Source: an uncultured Bacilli bacterium
GTDB lineage: Bacteria; Bacillota_I; Bacilli_A; RF39; UBA660
Length of the DNA: 64,000 nt
Direction: 5' to 3'
Assembly: GCA_949425635.1 (NCBI GenBank)
Contig: CASPWD010000004.1
Span: 123,175-187,174 of the forward strand
Position 1 is the first letter of the stretch. Every line of letters starts with the position of its first letter. This document shows positions 9,156 to 18,123 of the stretch, one piece after another. A model generated the notes under the pieces. It was not told the DNA's origin. It saw only the letters and a program-made list of their open reading frames with translations, and did no database searches. Position numbers and translations under genes: made by a program.

Positions 9156-9644
9156 ATGAGTAAACATGAGCTAGAATTAGTTGAACTAACTAATATGTGT
9201 ATGATTAAAGATGAAAAGACGCAAAAAGTATTAGTACAAGTTAGGGATAAAAATGACTGGGATGGTATATCTTTTCCTGGCGGACACGTAGAAGTAGGGG
9301 AAGCAATAGTTCCTTCCGTTGTTCGTGAAGTAAAGGAAGAAACAGGTCTTGCTATTTCTAATGTTATTCCTTGCGGATTTAAAGATTGGTATGATTATAA
9401 AAAAAATAAAAGGTATTTGGTAGTATTTTTTAAAACTTCTACTTTTAGTGGTGAATTGCTTGCTAGGAGTCATGAAGGTATTAATATGTGGATGAGTGTT
9501 GATGAAATAAGAAAATCGCAGACTGCATCTGATTTTAAAGAAATGCTTGATCTATTTTTAGGGGAATCTGATAAAAGTGAGTTTTTCTATATTGATAATC
9601 AACTCGATGATGAGAAAGAACGATGGGAGAAAAAGTTTTATTAG
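9156..9644 (+). CDS. mutX: 8-oxo-dGTP diphosphatase, Nudix family (MutX-like)
   Basis: A 162-residue Nudix hydrolase with a perfect Nudix box at residues 43-65 (GHVEVGE...REVKEETGL). Length and C-terminal end (DKSEFFY...WEKKFY) closely resemble the streptococcal MutX group (remembered sequences), which removes 8-oxo-dGTP from the nucleotide pool to prevent transversions. First gene of a likely three-gene operon with a transglutaminase-like protein (15 nt downstream) and an ASCH protein. The function is a family assignment; related Nudix enzymes differ in substrate. Confidence 0.8.
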   Translation: MSKHELELVELTNMCMIKDEKTQKVLVQVRDKNDWDGISFPGGHVEVGEAIVPSVVREVKEETGLAISNVIPCGFKDWYDYKKNKRYLVVFFKTSTFSGELLARSHEGINMWMSVDEIRKSQTASDFKEMLDLFLGESDKSEFFYIDNQLDDEKERWEKKFY

Positions 9645-9659
9645 ATAAGGAAGATGTTT

Positions 9660-10181
9660 ATGAATTTTTATACGCCAAAAGAAGTAATGTATTTGATGGA
9701 TAATATTAAATATGGTTGGTATGATGATGAAGGAGTTTTTTATAGTAATTTAAGTAGTAATAATTGTTCTAAATATAAGCTTAAGAATCCGAAAGATATT
9801 ATAACAAGAAGAGCTGGAATATGTTGGGATCAAGTTGAAGTCGAAAGATTTTACTTGAGTAATCATGACTTAAATATAAAGACTGTTTTTATGTATTATG
9901 AGGATGGTATAAATGATGAGTCTCACACCTTTTTAACTTATCAAATAGGGAATAAGTTTTATTGGTTTGAGCATGCTTGGGAAGAGTACGCTGGTATTCG
10001 TCAATATAATGAGATGAGTAGTTTATTGCAAGATGTTAAATATAAGTTTACTGCTAATTTGATGGTCGATAATTATAGGGATGAAAAGATTCATTGTTAT
10101 ATATACAAAAAACCTAGAGAAAGCTTAAATGTTGCTGAATTTTATGAGTTTTGTAAGCAAGGTGAAAAGGTTGATTTATGA
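9660..10181 (+). CDS. Transglutaminase-like superfamily protein
   Basis: A 173-residue protein with the pattern expected for a transglutaminase-like cysteine hydrolase: RRAGICWDQ with the candidate nucleophile C55, then ESHTFLTY with candidate histidine H89, and a following FEHAWEE segment that could supply the acid. The upstream ATG at 9654 is only one base after the ribosome-binding site GGAAG, so the second ATG at 9660 is the better start. Its stop overlaps the ASCH gene by four bases (ATGA). Substrate unknown; bacterial members are often proteases or amidases. Confidence 0.6.
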   Translation: MNFYTPKEVMYLMDNIKYGWYDDEGVFYSNLSSNNCSKYKLKNPKDIITRRAGICWDQVEVERFYLSNHDLNIKTVFMYYEDGINDESHTFLTYQIGNKFYWFEHAWEEYAGIRQYNEMSSLLQDVKYKFTANLMVDNYRDEKIHCYIYKKPRESLNVAEFYEFCKQGEKVDL

Positions 10182-10633
10182 GAAATGAAATATTAAAAAA
10201 TTTGGAACTTCAATTACCAAAGGAAGAGTATGAAAAAATCAAAAATAAAAATATTCATTTAGGTATTTTTAGTGAACCATGTCTTAGTTTTATGTTAAAT
10301 GGTAAGAAAACTATTGAATCAAGAATCAGTAAAAATAGAATTGCTCCTTATCAAAGAATTTCTCAAGATGATATTGTAGTAATAAAAAAATCTGGTGGAG
10401 GATTAGTTGCTTATTTTACAATTAAGAATATTATTTTTTTTGATTTAAATGAAATTAGTATTAACGTAATTAAAGAAAAATATAATAAGGAATTATGTGT
10501 AAGTAATGAATTTTGGGAACAGAAGAAGGATTCTTCTTATGCAACTTTAATATTTATAGATAAACTTGTTAAATTGGAATCTTTTAAGATAAATAAAAAA
10601 GGTATGCAGACTTGGATAGTTTTGAATAAATAA
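10178..10633 (+). CDS. ASCH/PUA-like domain protein
   Basis: A 151-residue protein; about residues 25-145 form an ASCH domain with the characteristic FMLNGKKTIESRI segment. ASCH domains share the PUA beta-barrel fold and are predicted to bind RNA; some members act on modified nucleosides. The ATGA overlap with the upstream gene indicates translational coupling. Together with MutX and the transglutaminase-like protein it forms an accessory three-gene unit closed by the bidirectional terminator at 10632-10660. Confidence 0.65.
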   Translation: MRNEILKNLELQLPKEEYEKIKNKNIHLGIFSEPCLSFMLNGKKTIESRISKNRIAPYQRISQDDIVVIKKSGGGLVAYFTIKNIIFFDLNEISINVIKEKYNKELCVSNEFWEQKKDSSYATLIFIDKLVKLESFKINKKGMQTWIVLNK

Positions 10634-10660
10634 AAACATAATCAATGTGATTATGTTTTT
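10632..10660. terminator. Bidirectional terminator between convergent genes
   Basis: Stem AAAAACATAATCA/TGATTATGTTTTT with an ATG loop, A run on one side and T run on the other. It serves the ASCH gene (+) and the Ppx/GppA-like gene (-). Confidence 0.85.
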
Positions 10661-11553
10661 TAGATTTCGTTATTTTTAATTTTTTCAACAAGACCATAAA
10701 CCATAGAAATACGAGTTGGAATTATATATTTTGCTTCTAAAATATCAGCAAGTGATTTTACGCATAGACGCATTCCACGAGCTCCACGCCACCATCCATC
10801 GTTGTTTGTTCTTTTACATATTTCATCTAGAGAAGTTTCATAAAAGAATTTGCGGTCTAGAATATCCATGGTTTCAACATCTAAGGAATAAGGTTGTAGG
10901 GGATTTTTATAAAATTTATTACTTTCAACAGGATAATTCAGTTCTTCATAATAATAGATATAGTCACCACCAGCTAAAATTAAAAGGTCTGCTTTATTTT
11001 TAGGAATATTAACTAACTTTTTAGTTTCTTTGACCATAGTATCATAGTCAGTTGAAGCTTTATCTGTTCTTAGTTCAGGGAACATATCCGTTGTATCCAT
11101 AGCTCCAAAGGGTGAATTAGCTTTCTCGATAATATGTCCATTTTCAACTATAGATAACTCTGTTGATCCTCCACCACCAATCATAACAGCAATTTTATCT
11201 TTATAGTCGATGTTAGCAACAGCTCCGTAAACAGTAAATTCATTTTCCATATCAGGTGTTACAATTGTAAAATCAAGTCCTGTATTTTCTCTCCATTCTT
11301 TGTACCATTCATCTTGTTGTTCATTAGTTAAATTTCTGAAAATACTTGTTCCGAATACATAAGTTTTTTCTAGCTTGTTAGTATTAACAAAGTCAAATAA
11401 CTCTTTTTTATCTTCATCTGTTATTTTATTTGCAACTTTATAGTGATTCTTTAGTTCAATAGTGCGACGTCCTAAATCTATAACTTCATCATTTTCATAA
11501 AGATAGGCTTTAGAGTTTGTACTACCAATTTCAATAATTATAAATTTTTCCAT
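10660..11553 (-). CDS. Ppx/GppA phosphatase family protein
   Basis: A 297-residue ASKHA-fold protein. The N-terminal IIEIGSTNSKAYLYE is the phosphate 1 motif and IGGGGSTELS (about residues 131-140) is the phosphate 2 motif of exopolyphosphatase/guanosine pentaphosphatase. It matches a minimal single ASKHA module, without the HD-like C-terminal domain of E. coli Ppx. Likely roles are polyphosphate or (p)ppGpp hydrolysis; which one cannot be told from sequence. GGAGAGG sits 9 nt upstream of its ATG. Transcribed opposite to its neighbours. Confidence 0.75.
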   Translation of the reverse strand: MEKFIIIEIGSTNSKAYLYENDEVIDLGRRTIELKNHYKVANKITDEDKKELFDFVNTNKLEKTYVFGTSIFRNLTNEQQDEWYKEWRENTGLDFTIVTPDMENEFTVYGAVANIDYKDKIAVMIGGGGSTELSIVENGHIIEKANSPFGAMDTTDMFPELRTDKASTDYDTMVKETKKLVNIPKNKADLLILAGGDYIYYYEELNYPVESNKFYKNPLQPYSLDVETMDILDRKFFYETSLDEICKRTNNDGWWRGARGMRLCVKSLADILEAKYIIPTRISMVYGLVEKIKNNEI

Positions 11554-11654
11554 AAATATGTTCCTCTCCTATATAAGTTCATTTTATCATAAATGGATGT
11601 CATCTATTATATTAATAAATTATAATAAGTCAGTTTGTGATGAAAAAAAGTTAT

Positions 11655-11683
11655 TTGTTGTTGGTAGTTTTGATTGTTATAAT
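11655..11683 (+). promoter_or_regulatory. Promoter of the HD-domain gene cluster
   Basis: TTGTTG, 17-nt spacer, TATAAT, with a TG one base before the -10. Confidence 0.65.
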
Positions 11684-11712
11684 ATGATGACAGAGAAGAG
11701 GAAGTATAAAAG

Positions 11713-13242
11713 ATGGAAATAAATAGTGAATTACAGAAATATATAGAAAATAATATATTAACAGAATATAGTAAAAATGATGAAGGACATAATTTAGAAC
11801 ATGCAATGTATGTAATTAGAAGAAGTCTTATGTTTGCTAATAATGTAGATGGTATTAATTATGATATGGTTTATACTATTGCAGCTTATCATGATGTAGC
11901 CGTATATGTTGATAGAGATAACCATGAGAAGTTATCTGGTGAGAGGTTATACAATGATTCTAAGTTAAGAGATTTCTTTAGTGAAGATGAAATAAAGATA
12001 ATGAGTGAGGCAGTAGAAGATCATAGAGCTAGTTTAGAGACAGAACCTAGAAGTGTTTATGGTAAGATTGTATCTTCAGCTGATCGCAATGTTGATTTAG
12101 AATTACCTTTAAAGAGAACTTTGAGCTATAGAATGAGACTTGAGTTAGGAATGTCAATGGATGAAGTGTTAGAAGAATCTAGACAACATTTAATGAGTAA
12201 GTTTGGCGAAAAAGGTTATGCTAAAGAAAAAATGTATTTTGAAGACTCAGAATATCGTTTATTTTTAGAAGATATAAAAAGATTAACGCAAGATAAGGAA
12301 GAATTTAAAAGAAAATATATTGAAGTTAATCATCTTGAAGGAATATTTGATAATGATGATATAGATGATCGTTTAAAGAATATATTTATGTTAGTAAGAA
12401 AGCATAATCCTGAAATGTCTTTAGATAGTTTGTTATGTGCAGTATATAAAAAGAGTGAATTAAATGAATCTTTTGAGAGCGTTAAGAAAAGAATTTTAGA
12501 AGCTTGTGGAATAGATGAATTTGAATATTATTTAAGTGATGTTAATCCAAAGTTAAGAGAATATGTTCAGAATAGTATTTTTCCTAAATACGAAGATAAT
12601 GATAAAGCACATGGAATTATTCATATAAAAGAAGTAATTAGAAGAGCTTTTGCTTTAAATGAAACTTTAAAATTGAATTTAGATAAAAATATGATTTATG
12701 CAATTGCGGCTTGTCATGATTTAGGAAAATATATTGATCATACAATTCATGAAAAAATAGCTGCCAATATTTTTATAAATGATGATAAAATGAAAGAATT
12801 CTTCAGTGATGAAGAGAGAACTATAATAAAGGAAGCTATAGAAGATCATCGTTCATCTAAAGATGATGAACCAAGAACAGTTTATGGGAAGTTGATATCT
12901 TCAGCTGATAGAAATACGAGAATTGAAATAGTATTTATCAGAAGTTTCTTTGTAGCTAAGGAAAGACAACCTGAAAGTAATATAGAAGATTATTTAGATT
13001 ATACTTATAAAAGATTATCTAAGAGATATGGAGAAGAAAATCCAGAAAATATGTTTTATGAAGATGAGATATATCAAGTATTCTTAAGTGATATGAGAGA
13101 TTTACTTAAACACGAGGAAGAATTTAAAGATTTGTATTGTAAAATAAATCATATTACTGATAGAAGTAAGACAGTCGACTTCTATGAAGGAGAAGTTAAT
13201 TATATAAAAAAGTATAATAGAGGTGGTAATAGTGATAAATAA
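11713..13242 (+). CDS. Tandem double HD-domain phosphohydrolase-like protein
   Basis: A 509-residue protein made of two homologous HD modules (about 1-205 and 285-490) joined by a helical linker. Module 1 shows H30, the HD pair H60-D61, EDHRAS and SSADRN. Module 2 shows AHGIIH, HD near residue 335, EDHRSS and SSADRN. All metal-binding positions of the HD superfamily (H...HD...D) appear intact in both. HD proteins of this size hydrolyse nucleotides or related phosphoesters; the substrate here is unknown. The next gene encodes a third copy of the same module and overlaps by 11 bases, so the cluster arose by tandem duplication. Confidence 0.75.
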   Translation: MEINSELQKYIENNILTEYSKNDEGHNLEHAMYVIRRSLMFANNVDGINYDMVYTIAAYHDVAVYVDRDNHEKLSGERLYNDSKLRDFFSEDEIKIMSEAVEDHRASLETEPRSVYGKIVSSADRNVDLELPLKRTLSYRMRLELGMSMDEVLEESRQHLMSKFGEKGYAKEKMYFEDSEYRLFLEDIKRLTQDKEEFKRKYIEVNHLEGIFDNDDIDDRLKNIFMLVRKHNPEMSLDSLLCAVYKKSELNESFESVKKRILEACGIDEFEYYLSDVNPKLREYVQNSIFPKYEDNDKAHGIIHIKEVIRRAFALNETLKLNLDKNMIYAIAACHDLGKYIDHTIHEKIAANIFINDDKMKEFFSDEERTIIKEAIEDHRSSKDDEPRTVYGKLISSADRNTRIEIVFIRSFFVAKERQPESNIEDYLDYTYKRLSKRYGEENPENMFYEDEIYQVFLSDMRDLLKHEEEFKDLYCKINHITDRSKTVDFYEGEVNYIKKYNRGGNSDK

Positions 13243-13897
13243 TGAATTAAAGAAATACATTGAGGAAAATATATTTCCTATATATGAAAGATTTTATTCA
13301 CATGGAATGTTACATGTGAATAATGTTATAAATAATGCGTTGATGTTAGCTGATTGTTATGATTTAAATAAGGATATGTGTTATGTAATGGCTAGTTATC
13401 ATGATGTTGGTTTGAAGATTGATAGAGCTAATCATGAAAAAGAATCTGGAAAAATTTTTATAGAAGATGATGCTATGAAAAATTTTTTTAATGACGAAGA
13501 ACGAACGATTATAAAAGAAGCTATAGAAGATCATAGAGGTTCAAGAAAAGAAGAACCAAGAAGTATTTATGGTAAAGTTTTGTCTGATTCTGATAGAGAT
13601 TTTGATATTGAGTTATTAGCAAAAAGACAATTAGCAACTTCTGTAAAAAATTATCCTGAATTAAAGACAGGATTAGAACATTTTGAACGTTGTTATGCTT
13701 ATATAAGTACGAGAATTAATGGAGAAGGCCATTTCAATCTTTGGACTAATAATCCAGAGTTGGTGAGACAAAGAGAAATTTTTGAAAAGCAATTTTTAGA
13801 TAAAGAGTATGCTAAGAAGATTTATTTGGATGAATATGCACGAATTGAGGCAGATGGAACTATTGGTAAAATAATAAATTATTATGAAGATTATTAG
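13232..13897 (+). CDS. Single HD-domain phosphohydrolase-like protein
   Basis: A 221-residue protein homologous to each half of the preceding protein: YSHGMLH with H28, the HD pair H57-D58, EDHRGS and the final SDSDRD. The chosen start is GTG at 13232, since AGGTGG lies 5 nt upstream; an earlier in-frame GTG at 13223 falls inside the ribosome-binding site. The C-terminal ~80 residues differ from the other modules. Probably translated by coupling with the overlapping upstream gene. Substrate unknown. Confidence 0.72.
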   Translation: MINNELKKYIEENIFPIYERFYSHGMLHVNNVINNALMLADCYDLNKDMCYVMASYHDVGLKIDRANHEKESGKIFIEDDAMKNFFNDEERTIIKEAIEDHRGSRKEEPRSIYGKVLSDSDRDFDIELLAKRQLATSVKNYPELKTGLEHFERCYAYISTRINGEGHFNLWTNNPELVRQREIFEKQFLDKEYAKKIYLDEYARIEADGTIGKIINYYEDY

Positions 13898-13899
13898 TA

Positions 13900-13908
13900 T
13901 GATATAAT
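13900..13908 (+). promoter_or_regulatory. Extended -10 promoter of dgt-like gene
   Basis: TGATATAAT starts 3 nt after the upstream stop. Expected transcription start (about 13915) would fall at the AGGTGAT ribosome-binding site, giving an unusually short leader. Confidence 0.55.
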
Positions 13909-13924
13909 AAATATAGGTGATATT

Positions 13925-15058
13925 ATGGATGAGGTTATAAAAAAGATAAAAAATAACATGGAAATAAAAAATAATTATTTAGCTCCATACGCATGCCTTG
14001 ATAGTGAATCTTATCGTTTTAAGAATATAATCGATGATGATTTTAGGACACCTTTTTATCGCGATTCTGATAGAATAGTTTATTCTTTATCTTATACAAG
14101 ATATATGGATAAAACACAAGTGTTTTCGTTTAATGAAAATGATAATATAAGTAAGCGTATGACTCATGTTCAAATGGTAAGTAAGGTTGCTAGAACAATT
14201 GGTAGAGCACTAAGACTAAATGAAGATTTAATTGAAGCAGCAGCACTAGGTCATGATTTAGGACATGTACCATTTGGTCATGAGGGTGAAAGAATCCTAA
14301 GTCGTATTAGTCAAGAATATGGAGAAGGCTTTTTTAATCACAATGTTCAAAGTGTTAGAACACTTATGAATTTAGAAAATAATGGTGTAGGTAGTAATAT
14401 ATCACTACAAGTGTTGGATGCAATAATGTGTCATAATGGAGAATTAGAGTTACAAGAGTATCGTCCGAAGAAGAAAACAAAAGAAGATTTTTTAAGAGAA
14501 TATCAAGATACTTATGTAAATAAAAATGCGGTTAAAAATTTAGTTCCAATGACTTTAGAAGGTTGTGTAGTTAGAATATCAGATATTATCGCATATATAG
14601 GAAGAGATATTGAGGATGCAATTAGAATGGGTGTTATAAAAGAAGAAGAAATACCAAAAGAAATATCTTCAGTATTAGGGTTAACAAATAGAGAAATAAT
14701 AAATACTATAAATGTAGATTTAATTAGCCATAGTTTAGGTAAAGATTACTTATGTATGAGTGATGAAGTATTTGAAGCAATAAAGAAATTAAAACAGTTT
14801 AACTATGATAATATATATACTAAAGTTAATAGTGCAGAAAGAATTATGTTATATGAAGATATGTTTAGGAAAGTTTTTGAAAAATGTTTAAATGATATAA
14901 AAACAAATAATTTAGAAGGTCATATATATACTATTTTCTTAAATGATATGAGTGAAGAATACTTAAATGATACTAGTGATGTGCGAAAAGTAATTGACTA
15001 CATTGCAGGAATGACAGATGATTTTATCGTTAAAGAATATGAAGATATAATAGGATAA
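13925..15058 (+). CDS. dgt: dGTP triphosphohydrolase-like HD protein
   Basis: A 377-residue protein of the dNTP triphosphohydrolase family. The N-terminal block FRTPFYRDSDRIVYS ... KTQVF and the metal site H81, H110-D111, H114, H119 (LGHDLGHVPFGHEGE) are family signatures; the late aspartate is in VVRISDIIAYIGRD. These enzymes cleave dNTPs to deoxynucleoside and triphosphate and often need dGTP as activator. It stands directly after two other HD genes but belongs to a different HD subfamily, so the clustering is functional or accidental rather than duplication. Confidence 0.85.
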   Translation: MDEVIKKIKNNMEIKNNYLAPYACLDSESYRFKNIIDDDFRTPFYRDSDRIVYSLSYTRYMDKTQVFSFNENDNISKRMTHVQMVSKVARTIGRALRLNEDLIEAAALGHDLGHVPFGHEGERILSRISQEYGEGFFNHNVQSVRTLMNLENNGVGSNISLQVLDAIMCHNGELELQEYRPKKKTKEDFLREYQDTYVNKNAVKNLVPMTLEGCVVRISDIIAYIGRDIEDAIRMGVIKEEEIPKEISSVLGLTNREIINTINVDLISHSLGKDYLCMSDEVFEAIKKLKQFNYDNIYTKVNSAERIMLYEDMFRKVFEKCLNDIKTNNLEGHIYTIFLNDMSEEYLNDTSDVRKVIDYIAGMTDDFIVKEYEDIIG

Positions 15059-15071
15059 CAATAAATTCTAA

Positions 15072-15100
15072 TTGATTTTATATATTTTAAATAATATAAT
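15072..15100 (+). promoter_or_regulatory. Promoter of membrane-anchored propeller-like gene
   Basis: TTGATT, 17-nt spacer, TATAAT, 32 nt upstream of the ATG at 15133. Confidence 0.65.
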
Positions 15101-15132
15101 TTAATTAGTAATAATGTAGTGAGGTGAATACT

Positions 15133-16674
15133 ATGAAAGATAGTAATAATAACAAGTTAATGGTTGTTAAGCAGAATGTGAAAAAGACATTCAATGATGG
15201 CACTAAATTAATTGTTAGATCAACAAGTAAGTTGAATAAAATAAAAATAGGTGGAATAAATGGTTTACATATCTTAGGATTAGTTCTTTTAATTTTAGTA
15301 CTTTTCTTAGGATTTAACATTTTTAGCTCTCCTAGCTTAGATTATCCTGTTGTTTATAATAACAACGAAGGTGACTTATATTTAATGGGAGTTAAAGTAG
15401 AGTCACAAGAAGATGGAGTAAAATTAGCTAAGAATGAAAGTGCAAGTAATGTAGTATACGCTAATGAGTCAGATAGATATGTATTATTTCAAAAAGAACA
15501 AAAATTATATTTATATGATTCTAAAAATAAAGAACAAACAGAAAAGATTATGGATGACGTAATTCAATTTCAATTTACAGAAGACGATAAATTTGTTATA
15601 GCTTTAGATAGAGATAAAAATTTGAATGTTTATAACTTTAAAGAGACAATTAAAATAGAGAGTGATGTAGCTGAAATACTAGCTGTTTCTAATAGTAAGA
15701 TAGTTTATGATAAAGAAGGAAAAATTTACGTAAGAAGTATTAATCCTAAAAAAGATGATAGAAATAAAATTACAGAAGATTATGACAATAGTTTAACTTT
15801 TTCTAAAGATGAAAGCAAAGTTCTTTATATAACTGAAGAAAAAGACTTGTATGTTTATAATGTTAAGAAAGAGAAAAATGAAAAGATAGATAGTAATGTT
15901 TTATCTTATTATTGTGATAATAATGCTTGTGAAAAAATGTTCTATGTTGAAAATGAAGACGGCAAGACAATAGAGTATTATGATGGTAAAAAGAGTACTA
16001 AGGTAGCAAGTGATATTTATAATGTAAATGCAAGTGATACAGATGAGAAGAAGATAGTTTATTCTACTTTAAAAGATGGTAAGTATAGTTTATATTATCA
16101 AGTAGTAGGAAAAGAAGAAGCTTTAATCGAAGATAATTTATCTAGTATAAGAACTGTTAGAATTTTTAAGGGAAAAGAAATATATTATATTACTGGTAAA
16201 AATGTTGCTAGATATGTGAAGATAAATGGAGATAAAATAGGTAAAGTAACCGATTTAGCAAGTGATGTTACAGGATATTTCCAAGTTTATAAAAATGGAT
16301 ATGCCTTTGTTGGTGATGTAAGTAAAAAATCTAATGGCAATTTATATATGGTTAAGAATGGAAAAGTTAAAAAGATAGATGATACTGTTAATAGTAATAC
16401 TTTAACTGTTAATAAAGCTGGAAATAAAATTTATTATTTAAAAGACTACGAAACAACTGGAACATTATATGTTACAGATGGTGGTAAGGGTAAGAAAATT
16501 GACGATGATGTGTATACTTTAGAATATGTTAATGATAATTTAATATACTATATAAAGGATTATAGTACTTCTAAGTCAAGAGGAGACCTTTATAGATACA
16601 CTGGAAAGTCAGTAAAAATAGCTGAAAATGTTACAAGAGTAGCAAATGTACCAGTAGTATTTACGTTAGATTAA
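15133..16674 (+). CDS. Membrane-anchored beta-propeller-like surface protein
   Basis: A 513-residue protein with a basic cytoplasmic N-terminus, one membrane helix (about 45-65), then about 440 extracytoplasmic residues made of repeats with patterns such as NLYMVKNGKVKKIDD and LYLYDSKNK. These recur every 45-60 residues and look like blades of a TolB/DPP-type propeller; the fold is inferred. The GTG at 15124 lies within GAGGTG, so ATG 15133 (6-nt spacing) is the start. Orientation is N-in, C-out without a signal peptidase site, so it probably stays anchored. Function not recognised. Confidence 0.55.
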   Translation: MKDSNNNKLMVVKQNVKKTFNDGTKLIVRSTSKLNKIKIGGINGLHILGLVLLILVLFLGFNIFSSPSLDYPVVYNNNEGDLYLMGVKVESQEDGVKLAKNESASNVVYANESDRYVLFQKEQKLYLYDSKNKEQTEKIMDDVIQFQFTEDDKFVIALDRDKNLNVYNFKETIKIESDVAEILAVSNSKIVYDKEGKIYVRSINPKKDDRNKITEDYDNSLTFSKDESKVLYITEEKDLYVYNVKKEKNEKIDSNVLSYYCDNNACEKMFYVENEDGKTIEYYDGKKSTKVASDIYNVNASDTDEKKIVYSTLKDGKYSLYYQVVGKEEALIEDNLSSIRTVRIFKGKEIYYITGKNVARYVKINGDKIGKVTDLASDVTGYFQVYKNGYAFVGDVSKKSNGNLYMVKNGKVKKIDDTVNSNTLTVNKAGNKIYYLKDYETTGTLYVTDGGKGKKIDDDVYTLEYVNDNLIYYIKDYSTSKSRGDLYRYTGKSVKIAENVTRVANVPVVFTLD

Positions 16675-16702
16675 AAAAGAGGTGTAAAAGACCTCTTTTA
16701 TT
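16675..16702 (+). terminator. Terminator after propeller-like gene
   Basis: AAAAGAGGT/ACCTCTTTT stem with a 7-nt loop and T-rich tail. Confidence 0.85.
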
Positions 16703-16749
16703 TGTGTAAAGATAAAATAAGTAAAAAAGTACTTAGATATGGTAAAAGA

Positions 16750-16758
16750 TGCTATAAT
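16750..16758 (+). promoter_or_regulatory. Extended -10 promoter of the yfmF-yfmH operon
   Basis: TGCTATAAT about 100 nt upstream of the first gene. The leader contains a possible 20-codon ORF (16809-16871) whose end overlaps the yfmF start. Confidence 0.5.
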
Positions 16759-16860
16759 AGTATTACGTTTTAATTTAGATAATTAAATTTGGTGATGGTT
16801 TAATTAAAATGATAAATAAAATAAAAAAATGGAGACATAATAAATATAGTGAGGTGGCTT

Positions 16861-18123
16861 ATGGAATATAAAGTATATGATTGTGATAGCTATAGAATTC
16901 ATACAATAAAAACAGATAAGTTTAAGAATTGTTCTATGGAAATAATGTTTAGAAATAAGTTAGTTAAGAGTGAAATAACTGAGAATAATATGTTAGTTGA
17001 TATGTTAATGCATTCTAGTAAGAAATATCCTAAAAGAAGAGATGTTGCAATAGAATTAGAAAATTTATATAGTTCTTATATAAGAGGATGTACAACTAGG
17101 TTAGGAAATAGCATAGTACTTTCTTTTGTTACAGATTTTTTGAATCCTAAATATTGTGAAGAAGGTTATTTGGAAGATGTAATTGGTTTACCTTTTGAGA
17201 TGATATTAAATCCTAATGTAACGAATGAAGAATTTGATAAAAGAAGTTTTAATATAATAAAAAATAGAATTAAGAGTGATATTGAATCTTTAAAAGAGAA
17301 TGCTACAAGATATGCATTTAGAAGAAGTTTAACTAATATGAATCCAGATAGTCCTAGTAGTTACCATATGACTGGATATTTAGATGATTTGGATAGTATT
17401 ACTCCTTCTAGTTTGGTTAAGACATATCATAATGTCCTAGATAATTATGTTTGTGATATATATGTTATTGGGGATTTAGATATGGAGAAAGTTGTCAGTC
17501 TTGTAAAAAAGAAATTTAAGATTAAGACAATAAAGGATGAAAAAATAAATTTATATGTTGATAATAGTGTAAGAAGTAAAGTGCAAGATATTTGTGAAGT
17601 AGGTAATTATGAGCAAGATTCTTTTGTAATGCTTTATAATTTAGATAGTTTAACTAAGAGAGAAAGAGATTTTGTAATTCATTTATATAATATTATATTT
17701 GGTAATGGTGGATTAACTTGTAAGTTGTATAAATATTTAAGAGAAGAAAACTCTTTATGTTATGTTGTTTCAAGTATGTATCAAAAGTATGATGGCTTAC
17801 TCATGGTATATGCTGGAATTGATAAGAAGGATAAGAATAAATGCGTTAAGTTAGTGGAAAAAGCGATAAATGAAATGATTAAAGGAGATTTCTTAGATGA
17901 AGAGTTAGATAATGCTAAGAAGGCGGTTATATCTTCTATTAAGATGAGTGAAGATACAAATGGTGGTATTATTAATAACTATTTATTTAATGATTTAGAT
18001 GACTTACCTTTATATGATGAAAGAGTTAAAGAATTTAAGACAGTTACTAAAGAGGAAGTTATGGAGCTAGCTAGTAAGTTAAAGCTTAATACAATATATT
18101 TACTTAGTGGGGAGGACAAATAA
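16861..18123 (+). CDS. M16 peptidase-like protein YmfF/YfmF family (catalytic residues absent)
   Basis: A 420-residue M16-fold protein in which the zinc motif HxxEH is absent, as in the inactive partner subunits of M16 heterodimers. Motifs such as NIIFGNGGLTCKLYKYLREENSLCYVV match the second half of M16 domains. With the active YfmH-type protein encoded next to it (one-base overlap) it forms the pair known in B. subtilis as YmfF/YmfH, linked genetically to EF-P 5-aminopentanol modification. GAGGTGG precedes ATG 16861; the GTG at 16849 overlaps that site and is rejected as start. Confidence 0.75.
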   Translation: MEYKVYDCDSYRIHTIKTDKFKNCSMEIMFRNKLVKSEITENNMLVDMLMHSSKKYPKRRDVAIELENLYSSYIRGCTTRLGNSIVLSFVTDFLNPKYCEEGYLEDVIGLPFEMILNPNVTNEEFDKRSFNIIKNRIKSDIESLKENATRYAFRRSLTNMNPDSPSSYHMTGYLDDLDSITPSSLVKTYHNVLDNYVCDIYVIGDLDMEKVVSLVKKKFKIKTIKDEKINLYVDNSVRSKVQDICEVGNYEQDSFVMLYNLDSLTKRERDFVIHLYNIIFGNGGLTCKLYKYLREENSLCYVVSSMYQKYDGLLMVYAGIDKKDKNKCVKLVEKAINEMIKGDFLDEELDNAKKAVISSIKMSEDTNGGIINNYLFNDLDDLPLYDERVKEFKTVTKEEVMELASKLKLNTIYLLSGEDK

